Below the pieces are notes generated by a model. The model was not told the origin of the DNA and did no database searches. It was given only the letters and a program-made list of their open reading frames with translations. Shown piece after piece: positions 10,101 through 22,100 of a stretch of 64,000 nt of DNA. Origin of the DNA: Marthasterias glacialis (taxonomy: Eukaryota; Echinodermata; Asteroidea; Forcipulatida; Asteriidae); assembly GCA_911728455.2 (NCBI GenBank), contig OU452229.1, forward strand, positions 22,743,347-22,807,346. Direction: 5' to 3'. Position 1 is the stretch's first letter, and each line of letters starts with the position of its first letter. Made by a program: the position numbers and the translations under genes.

Positions 10101-13100
10101 TGCTATAATCATGACGTCACGGCCCCTTTAACGACTACACGGAAAATGAGCTTGGCTTTTGACTATAAAAGCTAACATGAAATTATCTGAGATAATAATG
10201 TTTGCACCATGTTAAAACGTTCAGAGTATTAATGTTTGTTTAAAAAAAATGGTTGTTTACACATCAACAACTCATTTTCATACAATGCCAATTTTCATCA
10301 CACCATTTACATGTAAGGACAGTTGAAAGTCTAATGTCACAGAACATTTACATGTAAGGACAGTTGAAAGTCTAATGTCACAGAACATTTACATGTGAGG
10401 ACAGTTGAAAGTCTAAAGTCACAGAACATTTGAACTGTGTGAATAAAATACGTGTACATAATCAATTCAATTTGTAAGTTATTTAAAGGTTCCATGAATT
10501 GTTTTTTTATTGGTTAAAAAAATAAAGTATGCCTATTATAGTATATCTTTACTTTTTTCACATTTTGTACATGCGTATTAATCGTATTAAACGATTTCTA
10601 AAATTAGGGGGTTGCCGTGCTCCGCCCACCCTTCCTCATTAACATAAAATCTGTGACGTAGATAGTGGAACGGCTGACCAGGGCCATGTGTGTGACAATA
10701 ACATACAATGCATTGTTGACCACTCGGCACCAGAGCCGTCTTCAAAATGTTTTACCACAGCCTACGTCATGGATCATTGCGCAATCAAATGGCACACATT
10801 TTCAGGGCTCAATTAAAGTGTATTAACGCATAACAAACACATCAAAATAGTTAATACTATGTTTTGTTAATTTCGAACCATATATTAAGCCACAAAAATG
10901 TTCCGTGACAAAAAACCTCTTCATGGGCCCTTTAAATGTACATGTAAACAAGTTTATTGTTGAATGTCAAACACACCTGTTGAAAGTGTTTTCATTTCTA
11001 AAGAAAACTGAATAAGTAGTTAAGTTTATTAAAAGTATTTATAGAGGGGCTTATGCAAGTAATTCCCGCCGTAATTCTCGCGTATCGGCCAAAGTTCCTG
11101 CGAATTGGCCAAATACGCTAGCTTCAATTCCTACAGTGCGTACAAGTATATTTTTGTATATAACACTAAAACCTATATGTGTAACAAAAATTCCAACAGA
11201 TCAATGTTTCTGAGTTAAAACAGGTGCATCATAAATCATACATGTACATTGTACATGTATTTTGTTTTTTATCATGGAACTACTTTTATTTAACATTTAT
11301 TTTGCAGTTTTAGGTAAGCGTTTCTGGCAGAGGTACATTATACAGATTTTTGGGAGTGTTCATAAATAAAGGCATACAGTTTTACGTACATGTACATTGC
11401 ACATGCTCCAGAATGACTTTCATTAGGCTTGGGCCACTCCCGTACACAATTCTTTCACATATTTTAAACTAAGTTGACAAGGTTGCTAAGAGTTCCTCAG
11501 TTTCTTTACTGTGACACCTTGTTTGGAATTGTTAGCATTATACAATGTACTTCATGATTATTTGCTGGCCGTTCGTTTAATGAGTCTTAGTCATTGTCAA
11601 TGACAGTGCACTACATGTAGTACACACATGTTCACTGCGTGATGTGTTTTGACACTTGCAGTGTACAGGTGTACAATATGGTTTGCTCAACAATACCAGT
11701 GTGGATATTTACACGTATTTCTTGTGTACACACAAATAGTCATCTTGTCATTAGGCCTAACAGTAACACTTTACTTCATGGTTGTAATTTTTCAATAACC
11801 AGTCTGGTTAAATGATTAAGCAGAAAAGAACAGCCGGCATGGCAGGGGTCCAATTGACACATGAGCGCACTATCCCACTAGATTTACAGCAGTAGATTTG
11901 GAGAAGGGCTATCAAAATTAATCAGATTTTTGTAGCTGGCAGGGCCTCTGGGGTAAACAAATACATAAAAATATAAATGCATCAACACAAGACAATTCAA
12001 TTGATTTGTTGACAGTGAGGTTCAGTTCTTTGTAATCTTTTCTCGGTCACCTTTTTTTTTAATCAACGTACTGATTATTTTTCAACTGAAACCTTAATAG
12101 TCGGGCTTGTAGATTCGTTGCATTACCAGCCACGATGGCCACCATGAAATTCATGTGAATTTCTACCCTTGAACAGTGAAAAATCGGAACAGGACCTTTG
12201 TACATACATGTAGTAGTACATGTAGCTACTATGTACCGTAGTAGTGTCGCATAATTTAGTGACCAGTAATGATTGCTAGGAACTGATGACTCAGGAGTGG
12301 TTCATATCTATGGCTCATCGTCAGATCGTAGTCAACATAACAAGTGTCAATACAGTATAGGTCTAACTAGCGCTAGGTGTAACTGTACAGTAGTCTGTTA
12401 TACATTGAGGCATGGTACTTCATGGAGGCAATATAGGCAATAGGCCGTATTTTTGACAGCAAGAGGGGGCAACACTAATTCCATTTGAAAGTACAAAAAT
12501 GTTTCAAAACATCAGAAATACAAATTTTCCAAGCAAATACCTCACACTGATTACATTGTAAAGCTGTGAATAAAAAAAATTCAAAAGATGTATATTAACT
12601 GCTTAGTAGAAGTCTAACTGCACCTGGTTTACCACAATGTTTCTATGGTTTGACCCCCCCCCCCCCCCCAAGCTACCCCAAGGGTGCCCTCTTGCAGTAA
12701 AAAACAAGGCCTATTGACTCCATTGCCCCTTGCCATTGCCATGGTGCCCTTGAAATGTTCCAATAGATAATTACAATTCCTCATAGATGTGCCCATATAC
12801 ATGTACCAAGGAGGAAAGAGGCAATTGTCTCATTGCCCCTGGTCATTGCCTTAGTGCCTCTTGAAATATTCCAATGTAAATTTACAATTTCCTCATACTG
12901 TAAATGGAGAAAATAATGCCTTGGTGCCCTTGCCCTTTCAAGAATGAAACACACATGTCAGTGGACACTATGTACATTTGTACAGGCATGTAATTAATCA
13001 AGAATATTGTGTTGTTGTGAACAGTTTTTACTTACATTGTAAATGCTTAAATGAACACTGGACTTCTTGATCTTGTTCGTGTGTTTACATTGTGATAATT

Positions 13101-16100
13101 AGTGCAAACTTCTGTCACCTACATTACAAATATTCACGTACAACTAATGACATCTACCTTTAGTTCACATCATATACTGATCACGCTCAGTAAACCTGTT
13201 GTGTTTTGTTTGGCCTTTTTCCAAATTTCTGTGTCACTCCACACCTGTACACCATTACAGTATACATGTATATGTACACTAAATGTTTGTAAACTGTGCC
13301 AACTTTGGCCTGTTAAAAAAAGATTTGGATATCATAACAATTTCCAGGTGCATGTTTACGTTGTACTTGTACACATGTATATTTTGATGTTAATGTACAC
13401 ACGTACATTATGCAGTACATTATTGTGTGCATACATGTATTTCTACCTCCACGATTTGTACATGATGCAAACTAAATGTATGATAATGAACTACAGTATA
13501 TTGTGATATTTCTACCTCCACGATTTGTACATGATGCAAACTAAATGTATGATAATGAACTACAGTACATTCTGTACGTGTTCATACAGTAGATACACAC
13601 TTCTGTTAAAGGGGCTGTGTCGTCGTGATTATGGAAGTAAATGGCCTAACCCAGTTACTACACGCGCACGCGAGCGGTCACATCACAGTTTGACAAAGAC
13701 AGCACCCTTTGTGATTAGACCGCAAGCACGTACGCGTGTAGTACATGTATATGGGTGAAGAGTATCTTTCCATGCACAGCCACAGGCCTGCTGTAATAAT
13801 GACGACACAGCCCCTTTAAGTGATAACTATAAACATAGAAAATTCAGGGTTTTTCAGGTTCAGAAATTGTAATATGATATGCCTGTTATTGATACAAAAA
13901 ATACACTTTGTACAATCTTGATCGTGTATAAAATGTATTATTCCATGCAATACATGTCCTTGTATATTTGGTTTGCGGTAACACCATGTTATTATATCTA
14001 CTTTGCTATATACAGTAGATTGTTCTTGTGAGAACTTGTCTTGCTATTACTCTACTACCGCGGAGTAGATTTTCGGAATTCGGGTGACAACGTAGTTCTG
14101 AAAAGAACTGTCCTGCTTTTTAAGTACTACCTGGGGGTAGGAAATCGGCCGGGACTACTACTACTTTTTCGCTTAGTGGATTGGGGGGACTTCTCGGATA
14201 ACTTCACTACCACGGAGTGAGTTTGGTCTCGACTAGCCTGCTCTAGTCATCATCAGGAGACTGAATAGAATGATAGCAAGACAAGTTCTCACAAGAACAA
14301 TCTACTGTATATAGCAAAGAAGATATAATCACATGATGTTACCGCAAACCAAATATACATTGATACCTCGCCATGCAATGCCTCAAATCCTATAAATCCA
14401 TGTCCTCTTATTTATATTTGCAACTGAAGTGCATATGATGGCACATGTACACAGTCTATATTGTACAGTATGCATGTATTTCAAAAGCTGATTTACTTTA
14501 TTTATAGCAACAGCCCCTGGCATTTTTGTCCATGCAGTGTTTTGATAGTAATAACAGTTGGTACAGCTTGTTATCTTGCTTAGGCCCTCCATGAGTACAT
14601 GGCTGAGGGCTGACATATAATCTCATTAAGGATCTGCCCTGTACATGTAAATACACTGTACATTGTATGTAAACTTCATGATGCATTCAGATTTGTGTGT
14701 TTCTTAAGTGGCTATAATTACTTAACCCTCCTACTCTGTGTACCATTTTCCAGTGAGTTGACCAACCATTTCAAGATATATAGTATATAATAGTAATAAT
14801 ACTGTACATTTATAATGCGTCATGTCTGTCATAAATGACACTCCTGGCGCCGAATTATCAAATCTGGTGGAGATTGTTACAAATGATTTTATGAGGCGAA
14901 GCAACCATAATACAACACCTTGAAAGGGATACAAGGTGAGGTGGCGCATATTGCTCCCAGACCATCCCAGAAACACTGGGGCAAACCTCTTCTCTTTACA
15001 ATAAGTGTCACTGGGTTCTTTTACGTGCATTACACAACACACGGGACCGACGGCTTTACGTCCAATCTGAAGGACGAAGCAATAATGGTTAAGTGTCTTG
15101 CTTAAGGACACAAGTGTCAAGACCGGGACTCGAACCCACACTCTGCTGATCAGAAACACCACAGCTTGAGTCCAATTCTCTTAACCGCTCGGCCACGACA
15201 CGCCATGATAAACTATGGTGACATTACTGTGCTCAGTAGTCACTGGCATACATTGTATGTGTGTTTACTGTGTAGCATTTGCCATACTGGAGGCGGGCAT
15301 ACTTTATCTACATGTAGATCCATTCCAAATCAAAGTGGATGATGTTGAATGGTCGGACAGTAGGAAGGTTGACTGTAAACTGTGTTTTGCATTCACTGCA
15401 TGATATCATGCGGCAGGCTGGCATAGTTTACATAGTGCATTTTTGTACATCAACCAAAAGCACAGTGGATGACATTGAATAGTCGGACAGTAGGAGGGTT
15501 GACTGTGTACTGTGTCCTGCATTCACCACATGATAATTGATTGAGGCTGGCATAATTTATCTGCATTCATAAATAGCTTAGAGCGTTCAGACAGTCTAAC
15601 TGGTTGAAACGTGATCACATGGTACATGTAGTGTCGCTCATTACAATAATTTAAAAAAATTACATTATTTCAATTAAACCACAGGTTGTTGGACATCTGA
15701 CATGTCTGAAGCAAGACAATATGATAACAGCTGTAATCAGAATGTCTGTAATTCTTCTAAACCTCCCATCTTTATTGTGCAACAAGCGCACAACATCACC
15801 AGCCAGTTCTGTTGCTGCAGGGGTGACTTCTGCAATGTCAACGTCAGCAGTAGCTACGTGCCTCCACCCCCAACGGACCCTCCAACTTACAAACCAGTGG
15901 GTCAGTTCAAGATGACAATGTAGAAATGATTTAACTGGATTGCATTGTACAAGAAGCTGAATGGAAAGAGAATTTTAAAATCGAAGTAGATTTTTCAGAA
16001 ACCGCGTTTTGGTTTTCATTAGTGAAAGAATATCATTGGGGTTTTTTTTAAGAATAGATTTAGTCCTACGCTGCAGTTTGTAATCAAAATTGTCATCAAA

Positions 16101-19100
16101 CAAAATGTGGGTGATCGCATTTTAATGAAAACAATGAAAAGTAAGTTTTGTTTTGTCATAGGTTTTGTGCGCGTTCATGTCGTGCCTATTTTCATTGCGG
16201 CAATCAAAATAAGCAACTGTGAAATTGTGGCGTCTTGCAATGCTGTTTCCTCACTGTTGCAGACCGAGATATTTCTCTGGAGGATTGATTTGTAACTACT
16301 TCAGCATTCTGGCCAAACGCCAGTTAAAACACTCGAGGACCTGTCGAAATTCTCTTTAAGTGGTCTGGCTGGCTAGGTCAGTGTTGGATAGCATCTCTAT
16401 TTAATATGAAATTTGGACTAGTGAAATGACAAGCAACCTAGTCCCTTTGGCTAGTCACTGAAAAAGTGAAGCACAAACTCTGTATTTATCTCATTATGGG
16501 TAATCAATTATAAATAATGAAGGTAATCAACCAGCTTACGTAATGAATTCAAATGTTTATTATCATTTTTTCTCCCCCTGTTCAGCAGAATTCGTTACCT
16601 TACCGCCAAAGAATGACGAAAGCTGGACCATCATCATCGTGGTCATGGTGTGTATTCTGTGCCTGTGTATCTCCATCCCCATCATTTTCTTGGTTATCCG
16701 CTTCTACCGGACACGCAGCCTCAAAGCCAACAAGGACCATCTGAACATGATAGAAGCTGCGCCGCCAGAGCCTAGCGTGGACTTAGACCAGCTTAAAGTC
16801 TTAAACCTAATTGGGCAGGGGCGCTACTGTAACTGTTACCGAGGGCTGCTGGAGAATAGAGAAGTCGCCGTGAAGATCTTTGCCGGAGCGTCTCGCCAGT
16901 GCTACCTGAACGAGGTGGAGATGTACAGTCTGGCGCATGTGGAGCACCCGAACGTCCTCAAGTGCATCGGCAGCTGCGAGCGCATGGGAGAGGACAATTG
17001 GCCGGAGTATTTACTGGTGGTGGAGTTCATGCAGTACGGGGCGTTGTCTAGTTACTTGAAGGAAAACACATATGACTGGCATGGGATGTGTCGTCTGGCT
17101 CAGACAGCAGCCGCAGGATTAGCACACCTTCACCAGGCAATTGACAAAGGAGGTAGGCTGTTGTCATATTACTCAAACATACATAGTAGGCTAAGAAGTC
17201 ACCAAAAATTCTCAAAAGATTCATGAGAATTACATTGTAGGTGTTGTCAACAAGACCCCCCCTCCACCCCGGCTTCTTGAAAGTGTTTTGTTTGATTTTT
17301 ACTGCCAATACCATGAGTACGCAACACCATTGATTTGTCTTTTTACCCAAAAAAAAGTACTGCAATGTTCCCAAAAGGTGTGGGCGTCATACTTGTCATA
17401 ACAAACAGTGTACGTGTTTATTTACGGTTACTAGTTTTGCAGTATCGTGCACAGTTTGTTTTATTGCTGTATATTCCCAGACCACATAATGTACATGTAC
17501 ATGTATCACAAAATATTTTCCGCGAAACAAGTACAGTATGTATACAAATTATGAAGCCAAAGCCAAAGTTTAGGGACAAAATCAATTTGATCTCCACCTG
17601 TCTAGAAAAGGAAAAAAAAAAAAAAAAAAAATTTGAGAAAAAGTTGAAAAGATGCAAAATGAAGATTGACGGACTAAATTTCAATCCAGCTACATATGAG
17701 CTACATTGTGATTGGAATACTGTTTCAGGCACAAACACTCGTTGATACAGTCTGTAATTACCAAGCAACTCGGCCAACCAATAGTATACGCTATCTGGGT
17801 CTTGGGGCAAATGTCAATTATTGCGAAAAGAAGGCCGTGTACGCAGTTGACTACATGTGGGACTGGGCACTGGGAGGGGAGGGAAAACCAGCCTTCGGTT
17901 TGTGCCCAGGGTACCAAGATATGATAACGCTTGCTGCGGTTACTAAATAACATGTTTACCCATGGGGTGTAACAGAATCCGAGAGCCAGGAAGCTGCATG
18001 TAGCTTTAGATAATAAAAAAAATAGAACAATTTAAATTTCTTTTTTTTTTTTTCCATTTAGGTTTGAATCAAAAACAAATTAGAGAACATTATTCTGGGC
18101 AGTAACAGTTTTTGAAAAAAAAAGTATAAAAATACTTCTGAAAATATTCTCCCTATTTTAATCTGTTTTTTTTTTCCCCTCAAGAAATCAGTAAGGGTAT
18201 TATTAAATTATTATTATTAGATTATTATTAAATAACCGTTGAAAAAAAGCCTAAAGGTATAGTGTACATGTACATGTAAATTCCCTTAGATACATGTACC
18301 ATACCATACCCAAACCTGATACTTCCAAGAGGCTTGAGACAGGGCTTGAATTTGGGGAGAGGGAGGGGGGCAGAATCCTCAAGACCTCAGGGGTGGATTT
18401 CACAAAACAAGTCCTAACTTAGGACTAGTCAGGACTAAGTAAGGACTAGGTACTCGTCCTAACTCGAGATAAGACTAGTCCTGACGCCTTGTGAAATTGT
18501 GTAGTTCACAATTTTTACTGGACCAGAATTTTTTCGTCACAATACCAGAATCCAAATGGAAAAAAAAGAAGAAGAAAAAAACCATTTACATGTACATAGT
18601 TAAACATTTAAACTATTTTTATTTGAAAAAGCACTTGGCGATTATTTCTCTCATTTGTCTTATGGGTATATTTGCTACTCAACAGAACTGAAAGATAGTT
18701 ACATGTATTAGACTAAAAGTCAACATTTGACCATCATTTTTGTAGAATACACAGTGAGGTATTATTATTCAAATGAAAAACACAAGTTTGTCCAGTTTGT
18801 GAGTGTACTGGCCGGGCATTAACATCACTGGCCTCAGGCCGGCAGTCCAGTGTTAACTTCGAGCCCTGCAGAGGCAATTACCTCCATGCCCCTGGTCATT
18901 GCCTCGGCGTCCTTGGTTATGGGGCAAGCACCTGAATATCTGTGCCAGCTATTTACATATGTAAGAGAAGTATGCTTCAGCTAAGTAACATAAAGAACCT
19001 CATGTACATGTAGGCCCTTTAATTTTTTTATTTTTATTTTTTTTATTTTATTTATTTATTTATTTATTTTTGTTTTACATATTTTTTTATATATAATATA

Positions 19101-22100
19101 TATATAAAACTTGTAGGGTTGATGGCCTTGGCTTTCGATCCAAACCAGACCATCGTCAGAGGCAAAAACCATTTATATATATATTTTATTTATTTATTTT
19201 TTATTTATTTATTTTTTTTTGGGGGGGGGGGTCATTTACATGTACATTGTATCATGATACATGTAGTAAACATTTAAAGGGAACTGTTGTAACAATCATA
19301 GCAGGCCCGAGGCTGTACTTGGAATTATGAACTCTAACCCAGTTACTGCAAGCGCACATGCGCTGGCCATCACATCACAATATAATGACGGTGCCCTTTG
19401 TGATGTGAAGGCAAGCGCGCACATATGCAGTAACTGGGGTGTAGACATGGTAGAGTTCATAATTCCATCGAACAGTCGAAGGCCTGCTATGATCATGTGA
19501 CGCCAATAACCCTATATAATGGAAATGGGTACAAAAGCAGGATTCACTGTTTGTATATGTGGGAGTATTTAGTAAGAACTAATGCCCATACCAGGGCGTA
19601 ATGGAAGTAAATTTATGCCTGTTTTTGTTGGTGTTGTACACACTGCCTGTCTTACATGTCTGAAGATCAAGGCCGAACAACTTGGCATGGGCTATTAACG
19701 TAACAATGTACTTTGTAAACACAGATTTTTTTATTACAGAGTACAATGTGTATAGATCTACATGTACATTGTCGGATGACATACCATGAAATACTAACAC
19801 AGCATCTTCCGAATGCCCCTGGCTAATTTTAACACCAATGACCCCACTGTTGGGAATGATTTATTTACCAGGATCTTAACCCAGTCCCGAGAATCACCTA
19901 AATCATCCTCGGAGATGTTTCTCTAGTTGTAGACACATTTATATTCGTGGCCAGCATCCAGTGCAGTGAAACAAATTTTTACAGATACTGCATATTATTA
20001 TAGCAATCCTAAGTTCAGACATTCGTATGTTTATAAACTTTCCCCGGACTGTTTGAATTCCTAAAGGAACATAATTGGCATCTGCATCTGTTCCACAAAA
20101 TGTGACATTTGAAAAGGCTGTGTACTGTGATGGATCGAGGGATTGCATACTCTGCAGGGTCTGGGTATCGCAGGTCGAGAGGCCCCCTGGATTTCAGGGC
20201 ATTTACATGTAAAAGCATTTTTACAGGAGCCTGCTTAAATGGCACACTTGACAGATTTTATGTTGCGGAAATTATTTTGTAATGAGCAGACGAAATTTAA
20301 TAGCTAGCACTGACCTACATTTAATTTAAACGCAATTCCACTGTGGCGTGAATGTAAACATTTACAAATTTCATCTTTGAGAGGGCAAGGCCATTTTTCG
20401 TTTTTCCATTCTGGCATGTCTGCCATTGAAAAATCTTAAAGTCTATGGGAAACTTTTGAAGGGGCACCGTGGCCAAAACCAGGGCAACAGAGACAATGGC
20501 AACCGTGGCCTCCATTTGATTTCAGGCTTGCTGCGCATGAAAACACTTTAAACATTTGTTAATTTTGTGCTTTGTATCCTTCGGAAAAGGCGCTCTATAA
20601 ATGCGTTTTATTATTATTATTATTATGGGGGAAAACACAATTATTATTTAAAGACAATGAGCTACATGTATTTCAGAAGAAAATGCATCATGTATGTTTT
20701 ATAGGGGCATCAAGGCCAAAACTAGGGCAACACAGACAATAATGTACTCTTACTTACAATACATGTATGTCCAGTGTAGCTTCTTACAGTGCATGTACAG
20801 TACATGTAGAAAGTCTGCACAGCTGCCGATTTCACAGAGCTAACTACACGATGTAAGATTAATCTTAAGTGCAAACCAATCTGCAAAGCAGAGTGTGATG
20901 TCACAACACAATACAAAAGACTGTGGTGATACTGGCAACTCACCTTAAGATGAATCTTAGCGCTTTGTGAAATCAAGCCCTCGCCTGTTAATGTTGTGAA
21001 ATTATAAATATTATTTTTCATATATTTTCAAAGATGTGCATACTGTACATTTGTAAAATGCAATCAAGATTAGCAAAATATTAACGATTGTACACTATGT
21101 GGAGAAAAGAACTTGGCTGCAAACAAAATAAAATAATTGACTTCCGAACATTCCCTGAAAAGATTAAGCCGAATGTGTAAATAAATACAAATGTACAGTA
21201 TGCATCAACTGCAAAATGTCTGCCCACACACTAAACATTTTTTCCAGACGGTACTCCTCTCTTTTGATCATGTTGACCTACATACATTTATACAATGTAC
21301 TGTACACGTGCATGTTCATTGTACTTCTTGCAAGCCAGCGTACAAAATGAGTCTGATGTCTAACCAACTCATTCATGTAACCATGGTAACACTTCGGCCC
21401 ATAGTCATGACTCAACAATGCAGATCAGTGAAAATGTCACCTTGTCATTATTTTGATCAAATTGCTGAAATATAGCATTAGTAAATGTAAGGTGAACCTA
21501 CGTACATAGTGCATAGTTCTTATGTAGAACTTTATCACACCTGATGGGCATCTCAAAGCACTTAATATTTTTTCCTGCAAGGTACATGCAGAGTTACGTT
21601 TTGAAGTGTGACCTGGTCCTTTACATAGCACCATGCATGCCATGTAACGGTTTACAAGGTACTGTGGCGCAATCTGCAGCTGATCAAACCAGGAACACTG
21701 GGGCGAACCCCATTCTCTTTGTGATGAGTGTACTGGGTTCTTGTACGTGCACTACACGACACACGGGACATACGGCTTTACGTCCCATCCGAACGACACA
21801 GTTATAATGGTTAAGTGCCTTGCTTAAGGACACAAGTGTTAGGACTGGAACTCGAACCCACACCCTGCTAATCAGTAACACCGGAGCTTGAGTCCGGTGT
21901 TCTTATCCACTCGGCCAAGACCAAGCTTTGTTTTTTGTATAGGAGAACATTATCTGAAACATACATGTAAAGTACATGTATATCGACTAATCCGAGAAGC
22001 TCGTTCATGGGCATTTGTCGATGCACATGCACTTTGCAACTTCCATGCTGATTGATACATTTGTGCGACTGACACGCTATTGTCACATCGCCCATAGCTG

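Larger units (their letters stand above)
8517..15684 (+). other. BMPR2 intron 2
   Basis: This 7168-base phase 1 intron is packed with repeats: a 269-bp tandem duplication at 8736-9278, a 41-bp tandem array at 10304-10430, MITEs at 9922-10131 and 13606-13819, a 69-bp duplication at 13438-13567, a fold-back at 13962-14359, a SINE at 14910-15204 and a 130-bp tandem pair at 15270-15570. No independent gene is recognised. Confidence 0.8.

Noticed and set aside
10304..10430. CRISPR-like array
   Set aside because: The units are directly adjacent 41-bp tandem repeats with no variable spacers, in a eukaryotic intron.
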